Of a DNA stretch of 64,000 bases, positions 32,763 to 44,900 are shown in pieces. The notes beneath the pieces were generated by a model, which ran no database searches, had not been told where the DNA came from, and saw only the letters and a program-made list of their open reading frames with translations. Positions within the stretch are counted from its first letter, which is position 1; the number at the start of each line of letters is the position of its first letter. This stretch comes from Glandiceps talaboti (taxonomy: Eukaryota > Hemichordata > Enteropneusta > Spengelidae), in assembly GCF_964340395.1 (NCBI RefSeq), contig NC_135565.1, positions 18,944,709 to 19,008,708 on the forward strand. Reading direction: 5' to 3'. Made by a program: the position numbers and the translations under genes.

Positions 32763-33760
32763 AGTTGCTGAAATACTCCCTCTTTCTCTAGCCCAACCCC
32801 ATAGATGCCTTCTAACTTCCGAACCATTTGCTCGATAGTCGCATCGATCCCCATATGCATAATTACCTGACTGGCTTCACCACGGATTGACTTTCTAACA
32901 GCAGGTGTAAGTATCTCTCGACGGTATGTACCATCCATAAGCAAACACTCAACCTCGTACTGCCAGGATTCAAAAGTTGCATCACCTCTCGATTTGGGGT
33001 CACCTGAAAAAGTAACTATACGTGGTGGTTGTAAGAAATTTGCTGGGAGAGTTAGAGAAGGATAATTCGATGTCTCATCATATGCATGATGTGACGAACT
33101 ATGAGTGGTTGTGTGTTTGGTTGAATAAGAGGCAGGAGAAGATTCAGAGTGATATGAGCGATGCAGAGAAGTAGGCTGGTGTTGCCTCGAAACATTGGAT
33201 CCATATTCGTCTGGTGACTGAACTCTGTGGCTGGTTCGCTCCAATATTTCAGATTCGCATTCATCTTGCCACTTAACTCTATGACCAGCTCTTTCCAACA
33301 CTTCAGCCATTTTAGCAAGGTCATCTCGACTATAACTATTACCACGGTCAATAGCAGTGTCTATATGTTTAGTGATAGAAGGACTATCAGTAGTTTCGTC
33401 TTTGACAATATACGTTTCTTTCTCGTCTACTGTTGAACACTCACTTGCAGTATCAGTTTCAGAATCAAATTGACTATATAAAGCAGTAGGAATCATTGTG
33501 ACAGACAAACGACGACCTGCAAATTCTCTATTGTGCAACATGTCAATAGCACTACGCATAGTAGCCACATCACGATATTCACAACACCCATAACCCTTGT
33601 GAGTACTTGTGACGAAGTCATATGGAAATACAAAATTTACAATATCTCCTACTTGAGATAAAATATCGAACATATGGTCTTTGGTAATATCTTTCGAAAT
33701 GTTATCTATCAGAATAGTGTTACGTATGTTTTTCTTAGAAATGTTAATCACAGAAGCCAT
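32720..33760 (-). CDS. gag: Gag with N-terminal RRM and partial capsid
   Basis: 346 residues from ATG at 33,758-33,760 (the frame is open further upstream, but only with non-ATG codons). Residues 14-92 form an RNA recognition motif: RNP2 ILIDNI (16-21), RNP1 KGYGCCEY (55-62), and the final helix and strand AIDMLHNREFAGRRLSV. The pattern is close to CstF64 (CSTF2), which has KGYGFCEY and NGREFSGR at these places. A Ser/His/Glu-rich linker (95-235) follows. Then comes a capsid-like part resembling PNMA/ZCCHC12-type gag (FSGDPKSRGDATFESWQYEV, 251-270; RGEASQVIMHMG, 293-304). The capsid stops early: after residue 331 the frame is out of step with the remaining capsid, whose last part is in the pol frame. 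Confidence 0.85.
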   Translation of the reverse strand: MASVINISKKNIRNTILIDNISKDITKDHMFDILSQVGDIVNFVFPYDFVTSTHKGYGCCEYRDVATMRSAIDMLHNREFAGRRLSVTMIPTALYSQFDSETDTASECSTVDEKETYIVKDETTDSPSITKHIDTAIDRGNSYSRDDLAKMAEVLERAGHRVKWQDECESEILERTSHRVQSPDEYGSNVSRQHQPTSLHRSYHSESSPASYSTKHTTTHSSSHHAYDETSNYPSLTLPANFLQPPRIVTFSGDPKSRGDATFESWQYEVECLLMDGTYRREILTPAVRKSIRGEASQVIMHMGIDATIEQMVRKLEGIYGVGLEKEGVFQQLWLMKLLELSFGED

Positions 33761-34199
33761 TTTGTATGTAAGTAGATAACACAATAATACGACGATGAAT
33801 ATTAATACGTCTACTTGATAATTACTAGAGTAATGCGTTATAAATAGATACAATCACCCTATAAGTGACAATCGTAAGAATTAAAATTATTGACGAACCT
33901 TTGAAACACAGTGACTAGTCTGTATATAAGCATTCACACAAATTACTACTCCAATGTAATTGTTGTCAATTCAAGTCTTTCAATCTTATCAATATTAATA
34001 CCAGTATACAAGTATGTAGTCCTGACAGCATCGATCATAAACTTATCGTTGATGATATATAGAATGAATTCACTTTCAATTGCGATAAAGTGCACAAAAT
34101 AATTACAATTTTCGGATTGACTGGTAAACTGTAAAGGTACAATTTTACTATGGAAGTTTAAACTTTCCAAATTGACACTACTAGCAACCTTAAGTTGAC

Positions 34200-34221
34200 T
34201 CGAGCCCCACGTTGGGCGCCA
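34200..34221 (-). other. Primer binding site, tRNA-Lys (CTT) type
   Basis: On the element strand TGGCGCCCAACGTGGGGC starts 4 nt after the 5' LTR. It is complementary to the 3' end of animal tRNA-Lys(CTT) including CCA, and pairing extends to 22 nt. Confidence 0.93.
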
Positions 34222-34225
34222 AAAA

Positions 34226-35859
34226 TGTAAGCAACACAGTCTTACGGACGGGGCTAAGGTTGCGTATGATCGATGCCGTCGTGGGGACTTGGGTTCAGGG
34301 ACAGTAGTTATAAATAGCAAAATTAATAGCACGAGATTATATAGGTATGAATGAATTGATAGTATGCTTTTACTTATCAACATAAATCACAATATCTACA
34401 AAATAAGCTTTCAGTAGGAAAAGTAAACACTATCGGATCCGTTCCCAAAGATTAATATTTAGTTTACAATAGGTTATTTCTAAATTCCAAAAATTAATTA
34501 ATAGTACGATAAATTGTCTTGAGTTGATTTATACAAATGAAAATAATATTACAACAAGTGTCCTAATTTGATTTGTATAGTGAAATAATATTACAACGAG
34601 TAGTTTTAAATTGGTCTTTACAAAGAAAATAATATTACAACAAGTGTCCTAATTTGGCTTGTATAGTGAAATAATATTACAATGAGTATGTTTAAATTGA
34701 CTATCAAATATCGCCGGAACTGCAAGTAATTAAATGTCACGAAGCTGAAACGGGAGGAACTAAATACATAAAAGTAGAAGAAAGTTCGCGTGTACAAGAT
34801 GGTTGCCACTATTCTTGAATGAAAGAAACAGAATAAAGTTTGCATGTACAAGATGGCTGCCACTATAAAGTTTGCGTGTACAAGATGGCTGCCACTATTC
34901 TTGAACGAACTTGATTGTTAGTACACCGCACGTAAAACAATAAGTTTAGTTCAGCAACTCCTACACTTGGCGAGAACACGCCTAGTTCCACAAAACTTAA
35001 GAAAGACGACGTACACTCCTACAACAGCAGGTTATATTCAGACGAAATAATAGAATTTCTAGTTTAAATAAATGTCACGACACGAAAGAGAATAATTGAG
35101 CAATAGTTCACGGACTTCAACACAACACAATAGCACACGCTTTTAAAGTCACGCCCTTTATACTGTACCGACGGCGACACGCGTACGTACACACAACACA
35201 GAATTTCCTAATAAGACAGTCTCCTGGATACAGCTCTGCCTCTTCTCAGTTCTGCAGTATAATTACACTTCTACAGCAACACGTACGACACTTTCAGTTC
35301 TGCAGTATAATACACTTCTACAGTAACAACGTACGACAATTTAATGCTTCAGAGTAGTCAGAATACAGGAACACTCACGTTTACAGTTTTCTGGACGTTT
35401 CCTCTCCGTATGCACGGCGACAACAGACACCACTGCAATAACCATAAACACAGCCAATATACCACTAATTCTGGAAATAGTTATATTTCCAAGGTTTGTT
35501 AGCCCGCACTGTAAGTAACTTCGGGTACACGAGAACACCCTGTACATCTATTGGCGGAGCTCCGGGACTTCTTGGACCAAACTCCGTTGACCATCCCAAT
35601 ACAAAGGCAACGTGGATAACTAGTTTGACTGCAACAGAGACACTTGTGTACTGCTCTGAGATCTGTTGTACAGTGACACGAAGACACAAATCAAACATAT
35701 AACTAAGTATTCATAAGATGTCTAAATCAAACAGGTGGCTATGTAGCAAAGCATAGGTGGACATCAGTCAAAAGAAATGCATACATAATTGAAACTAGTA
35801 GGAAAAACAAAGGTATGAAATAAAGACAAAGTGAGGGCGCCATATATACCTCGGCTACA
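34226..35859 (-). repeat. 5' LTR (1,634 bp)
   Basis: Same ends as the 3' LTR and single copy for the 201-bp segment. Read against the 3' LTR I see about four other differences (such as ttcagcaac for ttcaacaac near 34,950 and one missing base near 35,280). Confidence 0.95.
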
Positions 35860-35863
35860 ATTG
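35860..35863. repeat. Target-site duplication ATTG, right
   Basis: ATTG directly after the right LTR end TACA, matching 25,845-25,848. Confidence 0.85.
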
Positions 35864-36100
35864 CAATCGTGATTTTGGTGGAAAACAGCATCACCATGTT
35901 GGTAGTGGGGAGGATGTGGGAGTGGGTATACCCCTCCCACAGTGAGCACTTTTTGTTGAAAATGAAGACATATGGAGGCCAACAAGAGATATAACATTTC
36001 ATAGCATACATATTATTGAAAGACAGAATACTTAAATAAAGTTGAACAGATTATTAGGCACACACAAACACAATCAATGGCAGTCACTCACCCCATGAGA

Positions 36101-36193
36101 TACATACATACATACATACATACATACATACATACATACATACATACATACATGCATACATACATACATACATACATACATACATACATACAT

Positions 36194-36230
<37 letters not shown>

Positions 36231-36509
36231 TACACACACACACACATACATACATACATACATACATACATACATACATACATACATACATACATACATA
36301 CATACACACACACATACATACATACATACATACATACATACATACATACATACATACATACATACATACATACATACATACATACACACACACATACATA
36401 CATACATACATACATACATACATACATACATACATACATACATACATACATACATACATACATACCTAACTACATGTACCAACCTCCATCCATCCATCCA
36501 TCCATCCAT
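36101..36509. repeat. (CATA)n microsatellite with (CCAT)n tail
   Basis: About 365 bp of cata repeat with cacaca interruptions, then catc repeats at 36,485-36,509. Long open frames in several frames (IHTY, MYVC) are due to the repeat. Confidence 0.97.
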
Positions 36510-36905
36510 AGAATAAAACAAATATACAGATAAAACATATTTATTTATGTGTTGATACTTGTCATGACATGATGTAAAATGAAATGTACATGGCAACACT
36601 TTTCAAAATATAATTAATGAAAATATGGTAAAAATATAATTATATATCATAATATAATTAAAACAATGCATGTTTGGTTAGGCTTGAATAAATAAATTTG
36701 ATACTACTGGTCCATGTCATCTCAAAATTTAACATAAGGACCAACAATAAATGGTTTATTTAACTTTAACACAGGAAATTGTAGCTTTCACAGATATATA
36801 ATTGTTTCTCAACACACGTTGGGAAGGCGGCGATCACCAGGAACAAAACAAACACAAAATGATGGAAATAGAGGTAAATAAAGACATCTAGTTGCTTTCA
36901 CCACA

Positions 36906-37148
36906 TCAGACTTTAATCAGATTAGTCAGAAGTAATCCATCACACATTGACAGGTGATTGTAATTGGGGACTTCATTCATAAAAAACAGGCTCCAGATAT
37001 GAAAATAATATTTATTACCAAGCTCTACTTTCCAGTCTGCATTGTTAGTTATGTGTGGATGTGAAAACGTTATCAGTTTATCAGCTCTTGGTGGTAATTT
37101 AAAATTCAGCACTGAATGTTGTCTTGGAATTTGGTGTTCAACTTCCAC
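36906..37148 (-). CDS. Possible orphan exon or gene fragment
   Basis: An 80-residue frame with protein-like composition (for example FKLPPRADKLITFSHPHI, DWKVELGNKYYFHIW) and no repeat character, unlike its surroundings. No ATG at the start (first codon GTG). An AG acceptor (acattag) precedes it at 37,149-37,155, and a minus-strand AATAAA lies at about 36,755-36,760, so it could be a terminal exon. I recognise no family. It may equally be chance. Confidence 0.2.
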   Translation of the reverse strand: MEVEHQIPRQHSVLNFKLPPRADKLITFSHPHITNNADWKVELGNKYYFHIWSLFFMNEVPNYNHLSMCDGLLLTNLIKV

Positions 37149-37970
37149 TAATGTTGGAAACTATCTCTGATGTGAAAGCCAATGGATAGTTTCTTGATGA
37201 GTACATTACATGAACTGTACAGTCCCGAGTTTACTCGTTTGATCAAGATGTCTCCACATCATATACCGGTACTTGCTTCAAGTGATTTCACATACCCAAA
37301 AGCCATGAAAATACAACAGTATGATTTTTCAAATTACATGTCTTAACAAGTCTTCACACAAGACATAGCTCCCAACAAAGTTATGATGTAAATTGTGAAA
37401 TTTTACAACAAATATGGCTGCCACTAGGCCATATTTGTTTCAGTTGCATGACAAAGGGATGTGCATATATAGTATGTTACCTTTGTGCTAGGTTTGGTTG
37501 ATATTAGTTGGTGCATGCCAGAAAAATGAGGGTGAAGGTACACACACATGCAGGAACGTACACACCCCATAGTAATAGCCCCCTTCACGCAGTGCCTGCT
37601 GGGCTAATTACAAACACACACAAGTTCCACTACCATTCAAACAAGCTAAATATTCAACACAACCTACTTCTTGAAAAAGTACACCAAGACTGACTTACAA
37701 CACTAAAATGACCACTGTGCATCAACAAAACGTTGCAAGTTTTATTTTATCATAATTAATATGTATTACTGTCATAAAAAACATCATATTTATTTCATTA
37801 AAAGGAACTCTGAGATAAGACATTATTCGATACAGATAAAGACATTCAGTCACTTACTTTGATCAAGTTCTTTCTAAACAGTAATATCTTTACATTCCCC
37901 TTCTCTATTCCTCAATGGGGCACAAGCTGAGTTTATACATTTTGCGGATGTTTGTTGCATATCAAAAAGG
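37149..37970. other. Spacer, nothing recognised
   Basis: AT-rich non-repetitive sequence with only short open frames and no RNA gene seen. Confidence 0.5.
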
Positions 37971-37974
37971 TATT

Positions 37975-38530
37975 AAATGAAGTACACTTAATCATCACTT
38001 ACAATTGACTGAACTCTAACCTACTATTAAGATATAACTTAGAAATGATTTGATAACGTAATTTATCATACTATAAAAATGTTGAGGAAATAGACCTTTG
38101 CAAAATTTGCCGTGGTGGCGCTCTACTTCCTGTCTGTATGTACCTTGGGGGTATACATGGTATAGGTTACTCGGTTAATCATACAGCACTGCTGCTGTTC
38201 TCAATGTCTGAACAATAAGAAAACATCCCTGATGTACATTTCTACAGAAAACCAAGGGACAAAGCTCTTAAGAAACAGTACTATGAGGTGATGATACCCC
38301 CAATTTGAGTGAGGGCGCTGTATTGTCAATTTCCTGTTTGCAGTATGAAATGGCCTATTCCTGTATGGCAATCAACCATTCTAACAATGCCAGAAGACAA
38401 ATGTAATGTTACAGAGACCAAGCATCTATACTAGAATAGTTTAATCAAGGTTTTATGTAACTATTTTCAGTAGCGTGAAAGCTTATAAACTCAGCTTGTG
38501 CCACTTTAAGCTCGTACATTACACACTGGG
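37975..38530. repeat. Diverged remnant of the unit upstream region
   Basis: Cttacaattgactgaactc to gcttgtgccactttaa aligns, with many differences, to 2,805-3,055 and 44,655-44,900. The match is interrupted by an insertion at about 38,091-38,358. This is the evidence for a decayed third unit between units A and B. Confidence 0.8.
38091..38358 (+). mobile_element. Small transposon remnant with THAP-like coding trace
   Basis: Inserted relative to the empty sites at about 2,910 and 44,760. Ends agacctttgcaaa and gaaatggcctatt are imperfect inverted repeats. Inside, CCCSQCLNNKK and, in another frame, DVHFYRKPRDKALKKQY recall the C2CH start and FxRxPxD part of a THAP DNA-binding domain, with a frame break between. 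THAP domains occur in P-element-type transposases. Tentative. Confidence 0.4.
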
Positions 38531-39012
38531 ACAACATGACATGATACAAGTGTATGTGTATATTACAGAATGACAAATTGTAATACACGTAATATATATC
38601 ATAGCAGTACAAAAATATGCAATACAAACTGTAATTCTCTTACAAGGAATTGTTCAGCTGCTGTTTGGATGTATATATTAATACTGAACAGATTGCTAGT
38701 CACTCTAACACAACTTAATTGTGTTAGTAATCTCCATTTTAATTTTGCGTGTCTTGGAAGAATTCACTAATTTTGTAAGTGTCCTCTAATTGGTAAGATT
38801 GGGATTTACTTTAAGGTGTGACAGATATTTGTGTACACTGCTCAAAACTTCAAAATATCATTAAACTGCTTCTAATTCTTGTTTTGTGTGTCTTTGTATA
38901 ATTCACTATGTGTCCTCTCTCTAGTGGTAAGACAGGAATTTACTTTAAGGTGCGACAGGTATTTGTGTACACTACTCAAAACTTGAAAATATCAGTAACT
39001 GCTTCTAATTCT

Positions 39013-40372
39013 TGTTTTGTGTGTCTCAGAAGAAATCACTATTTTTCTAAATGTCCTAAATTGTGGCAGTAATCTTCATTTTAATCAGTGTCTGTCTTGG
39101 AAGAATTCACTATTTTTTCTAAATGTCCTAAATTGTGCAATAATCTTCATTTTAATCTGTGTCTGTCTTGGAAGAATTCACTATTTTTTCTAAATGTCCT
39201 AAATTGTGCAATAATCTTCATTTTAATCTGTGTCTGTCTTGGAAGAATTCACTATTTTTTCTAAATGTCCTAAATTGTGCAATAATCTTCATTTTAATCT
39301 GTGTCTGTCTTGGAAGAATTCACTATTTTTTCTAAATGTCCTAAATTGTGCAATAATCTTCATTTTAATCTGTGTCTGTCTTGGAAGAATTCACTATTTT
39401 TTCTAAATGTCCTAAATTGTGGCAGTAATCTTCATTTTAATCTGTGTCTGTCTTGGAAGAAATCACTATTTTTCTAAATGTCCTAAATTGTGGCAGTAAT
39501 CTTCATTTTAATCTGTGTCTGTCTTGGAAGAAATCACTATTTTTCTAAATGTCCTAAATTGTGGCAGTAATCTTCATTTTAATCTGTGTCTGTCTTGGAA
39601 GAAATCACTATTTTTCTAAATGTCCTAAATTGTGGCAGTAATCTTCATTTTAATCTGTGTCTGTCTTGGAAGAATTCACTATTTTTTCTAAATGTCCTAA
39701 ATTGTGGCAGTAATCTTCATTTTAATCTGTGTCTGTCTTGGAAGAATTCACTATTTTTTCTAAATGTCCTAAATTGTGCAATAATCTTCATTTTAATCTG
39801 TGTCTGTCTTGGAAGAATTCACTATTTTTTCTAAATGTCCTAAATTGTGCAATAATCTTCATTTTAATCTGTGTCTGTCTTGGAAGAATTCACTATTTTT
39901 TCTAAATGTCCTAAATTGTGCAATAATCTTCATTTTAATCTGTGTCTGTCTTGGAAGAATTCACTATTTTTTCTAAATGTCCTAAATTGTGCAATAATCT
40001 TCATTTTAATCTGTGTCTGTCTTGGAAGAATTCACTATTTTTTCTAAATGTCCTAAATTGTGCAGTAATCTTCATTTTAATCAGTGTCTGTCTTGGAAGA
40101 ATTCACTATTTTTTCTAAATGTCCTAAATTGTGCAATAATCTTCATTTTAATCTGTGTCTGTCTTGGAAGAATTCACTATTTTTTCTAAATGTCCTAAAT
40201 TGTGCAATAATCTTCATTTTAATCTGTGTCTGTCTTGGAAGAATTCACTATTTTTTCTAAAATGTCCTAAATTGTGCAACTATTTTTTCTAAAATGTCCT
40301 AAATTGTGCAATAATCTTCATTTTAATCTGTGTCTGTCTTGGAAGAATTCACTATTTTTTCTAAATGTCCTG
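39013..40372. repeat. 71-bp minisatellite, about nineteen units
   Basis: Units of 71 bp with gaagaattcactatttt, aatgtcctaaattgtg and aatcttcattttaatc. The array lies inside longer repeats (gggatttactttaaggtg, ctgctcaaaactt) seen at about 38,700-39,010 and 40,372-40,460. Confidence 0.93.
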
Positions 40373-40763
40373 TATTCGGTAAGACTGGGATTTACTTTAA
40401 GGTGTGACAGGTATTCATATAAACTGCTCAAAACTTGAATATATCAGTATCTTCTAATTCCTATCTCTCCATCAATTTGTTTCTGAATAAATGTTTTCTC
40501 CTTTTTAAACTTTCATTTTAAATAGAACATGGAAATAATAACAACTGTATCATGATGGTGAATGTAATATTGACTACATCAAGGTATTTAAACTTTGCTG
40601 ATTTTACCCAACCATGGATTATAATCCCATCATCTGTAAAATGTTCATTGCATGAATCCAGGTACACATAGTATCATATGGTGGGTGTACTATTTCACAT
40701 GATGTGTTGTATCTGTGGAATACACTATCATTTGAATTATGTCAGAAACCTACGGCTAATTCA

Positions 40764-41712
40764 TGTTGTAAATTTTATACATTCTCCGTTTCTAAGTTTC
40801 ATCACATTATTACAAGCATTATTACAAACATACATTATATCATATTGTTCAGTAGTAATGCATTGGTTTAGCAAAATAACAGTTTTCAAGTTCATTAATT
40901 TAACTTCATTTTATACCAAGAAATGCTATAAATACCGATCACCAAGGCTTTCGCCAGGTATCCACCATTGCTCTGTTGCCTTGTGACGTCAGAAATCACT
41001 GACAACGTCATCGATACCTAGAGAAAGCTTTGGTGATCATGAGCTACTAGTATTTCTTGGACCAGGTGCAAAATGAAGTTAAATTTTATAACTTAGACTG
41101 AGTGTTTGCACAGATCTTCTTCTTCAACGTCTCTCGCACAGATTGTGGTTTGAGAAACTACTGAAATTGTTTTTTTTTCGATAAATAGAGTGACTATGTA
41201 AAATCGTTAATATTTTATTCAAACACTAATGTTTTGTATTATGGGCATGTTTCATAACTTATGTAACATGTCCTTTTCAACTGAATGGAAGTGTCTTGTA
41301 TTTAGATTAATTTAAACCATGTGGTAAGTGATTATGTTAGACTCACTGTCACATTACTAGTCCCAAGTACTAGTCTCCCTCAATTGGACAAACTGATTGT
41401 AGCTACGAGTTCAACAAATGACCCTGCAGCTCACTTTATGGTATACTCAGTGATAATGCAAAACTTAAACTATTCACTGTGTCAGAGCAATGGCAACAAT
41501 TTGATATGTATATCAAGTGCATCGCGGTCTATTCTCATGTATACATCACCATCAACAAATGTAGACGTTTTAATGCCATTTCTAAGAACTATCATGCTTT
41601 CATTTTACTGTACATGTACGAACACATATGAAAAGAAATATTTAGTTTTGTAAATAAAACAATTTGTATTTTATAAAATCATTCTTGGGTTTACTAGAAA
41701 GTGTTCAATGAA
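40764..41712. repeat. Unit-boundary sequence before unit B
   Basis: Homologous to 22,016-23,150; its last 50 bp (ttataaaatcattct to gaatgcacaac) also match 1-60. It marks where unit B starts. Confidence 0.88.
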
Positions 41713-41964
41713 TGCACAACACAACACAACACAACACAACACAACACAACACAACACAACACAGCACAACACAGCACATCACAACACAACACAACACAAC
41801 ACAACACAACACAGTACAGCACAGCACAGCACAGCACAGCACAGCACAACACAGCACAGCACAACACAACACAACACAACACAACACAACACAACACAAC
41901 ACAGCACAGCACAGCACAACACAACACAACACAACACAACACAACACAACACAACACAACACAA
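41712..41964. repeat. ACAAC/ACAGC microsatellite opening unit B
   Basis: Same repeat and flanks as 52-244, about 60 bp longer. Confidence 0.97.
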
Positions 41965-44900
41965 TGTTAGATAATCTATACTCTCAAAGTTCTATTCTAA
42001 CTGTTAACTGTGGGCATTATAAACATCAGGTCTTTGTGTTCAGAGCTCAGGCCTAACCTTATTTGGTTCCGGTTACCCGACCCTAAACTTTTTACGTATT
42101 CGAGAGAAAAAATAATAAAATCGCAAAAATTGTGAAGTCTCACGAGAAATAGTTGATGCGGAAACTATCATCAACTAACAAAGACACTCTAAAACCGTTC
42201 TTACATCTGATAGCAAGACATAAACAACACAGAGACCATTTGGAAAACAATGAAAAACCTGAACTAGACACTCACACAGAAAAAAAAATAAAAAATAAAA
42301 TCTACCTACCCCACCTATTCTAAAATTGAGCGTAACCGGAACCACACAATGTTTTTCTATTATGTTTAAGTGCTAACATGTCAATATCTTAATAATACGT
42401 TTTTTAAAAAAAAATATTTCCATGTATTATTTCATACGATCAAAACTTTCACTTTGTACAGTGTTTCCTGATTCCAATAGTGGAGGCTTGGTTTGTGTTG
42501 CGTTTAGTGTTTCTAAAGGTGGGAAAATGTTTTACTTGCATACAAATCTTTTATAACTTTACACCAAATAGTCATCATCAATGTTGTGGTCATTAGTAAT
42601 TATCACATTCCCTTTTTTCATCTCCCAGATTGTGTAAATGGATGGTCATTTATTTCAATATTCTCTAGAAGCTACATATAGTGAAAACGTTTATCGAAGT
42701 CGACGGCATCTTGACTTCTCTATGAATAGTATAGTCCGTGCCACCACTCCCTATGTATATCGAAGCCCGCCCCCTTACGGTCGGAAGATGACGGCAAGAT
42801 CTAGACGTTCGCCAGGTTACTTTGTTTCTGTCTCTTTTCAGACGAACCACGACATTTCTCTAGTAAGGGTAATTTAAAGGCATGGTTGCCTAATGACAGG
42901 ACAAAACTTTCGACTTGCAATAAATCAATGCTTTACATAGAAAGACAGACAAGGAGTCTGTAACAGAAAACAAGCTGTCAATCATTTGACAAAAACCTAT
43001 TATTTCGGATCACGAATTGATCGATATTCAACAATTAAGTAGTCCAACTTGATATTTTTGTTCTCCACCAACATCAGGTTTTTCGAGATTAATCTTCAAA
43101 CACAATTTCAGATTTTCTGAATGTAGTAAATTAGATAAATTTCATGTTATGGGTGTTTGGAAGAAATGCAACAGACGTTGATATATAGAAGTTCAGTTAC
43201 AAGATGTATCTCCTTATGCAACTCAATGTTACAGTTTCGGTCACAGAATAACTCAACCAGTGTTATTTTGCACTTGTATGGTTTCACGGTTGAGTTGATC
43301 ATCTAGGATTTGATATTAATTGTTCGAGGCAAGACTGGCCGCTCACGTGCGATTTAGGCTATATTTGAAAAAAGAGAAGAAGAAATGGTCTGTAAATGTT
43401 TCAGTTGCTCCTATGCATTTTAAATCGACGTGTGACAGTGAGTTTACAGCTATTTTTTTTCCGACCCAACCATGGTTGAGGTCGACGAACACTATGTATT
43501 GAGTCCGTGGGGGTACTCGGTGCTACTCCAGTAGAAAAACGAGTGCTGCCAAATTTTCTTTTGAAATTGGGCCACACATCTCTATCTGAAAAATTAAAGC
43601 ATTTGGTTCTATTCAAAGCCAAAGAGGTCAGACTAGGTCAATGCGAACCCAATAACCAGGTTGTGTTTACTATGTGGCTGTCAAGAGATACGGCGTCTAT
43701 CGATTATAATTTCTTTTGAAATTGGGCCACGCATATCTATCTGAAAATTAAAGCATTTGGTTCTATTCAAAACCAAAGAGGTCAGACTAGGTCAATGCGA
43801 ACCCAATAACCAGGTTGTGTTTACTATGTGGCTGTCAAGAGATACGGCGTCTATCGATTATAATTTCGTGAGCTATTAAGGTCTGTTTACTCTGTATCTG
43901 GCCCTGGTTTGACAGTTGAATTAAAGGTCAGAAAATTTGTCATTTTGTGGTGATAGAAATAAATTCTTATCGATTTTATGTGTCTGAATATCAGTTTGTA
44001 CCTGGAGGAACAATCCCATCTCATGTCTGTGTGTCGATTGTCAACTTTACCCACACTGATATATTAAGATAGAGCTAGAAATACATTAAAGCTGGATTAG
44101 CTACAACTAGAACGTTTTAACTAGATTATTCGATAGAATGATTTACTTGTAATATCGTACACGTTGAACCGTATTGAATCTACTGTTGGTAAACATATTT
44201 GTGTAGTTGCTGTACATATAATGTGGTACAATAAATCGGTACACACCCTAAAATGTGCACCCTAACGTATCACAATGTCAACCTGTACAACCTCTAATTA
44301 ACACGTACAATGTTCAACTACTGGTATTTTAACAATTTTAGTGAATATATCGTCATTTGTCTGATTGAGAAAAATAGTAATACAGCTAGTCCAGCTTTAA
44401 GAACAATCTGTGACATATGTAGCTAGTATATCATAACTACAACTTCATCAGCTGACCATACGTTTCTCTCAGTTATGACGTCATAGAACTCAACGAATCT
44501 AATTTGAAGTTTTAAGTATCAAGATCACTGCTATATATCTTTGGAGGTTTTTCTCTTTAAGGGGAACAGTGCCACAAACTGTGTTTATATTTTGGGGATA
44601 AATTTTGTGTTGGATATTAAAAAACGTATAGCAGTATTGTAGTTACTGAAACATACCATGATTTGCGATTGACTGAACTCAACCCTGGTATTAACATATA
44701 GCGTACAAGTGAACCGATGACGTAATTTATTATACGTATACAAAATAATGTCAAGGAAATCCCAACTATGTAGCTAACTGTTCTAATAATGTCAGAAGAC
44801 AATTGTAATGTCATAGAAGACATTAACATTATACTAGAATAGTTAGGAAATACATATTTTCACTTTAGTAGAAAGATTATGAACTCAGTTTGTGCCACGT

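Larger units (their letters stand above)
25849..35859 (-). mobile_element. Ty3/gypsy-type LTR retrotransposon, 10.0 kb, minus strand
   Basis: Complete element: LTRs 25,849-27,684 (3') and 34,226-35,859 (5'), both TGTA...TACA; 4-bp target duplication ATTG; tRNA-Lys primer site; polypurine tract; gag and pol in the order protease, RT, RNase H, integrase. That order is Ty3/gypsy type. The LTRs differ by only about four small changes apart from a 201-bp tandem duplication in the 3' one, which implies a recent insertion. No envelope-like frame is seen. Gag has a frame break with probable loss of capsid sequence and integrase has a frame break, so autonomous activity is unlikely unless these are sequence errors. 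Gag starts with an RRM, which is unusual. Confidence 0.96.

Noticed and set aside
33761-33853. Upstream extension of gag by 31 residues
   Set aside because: It would need a TTG start; the first ATG at 33,758-33,760 opens directly before the RRM and is the better start.
36074-36599. MYVC / IHTY open frames
   Set aside because: Produced by the CATA microsatellite.
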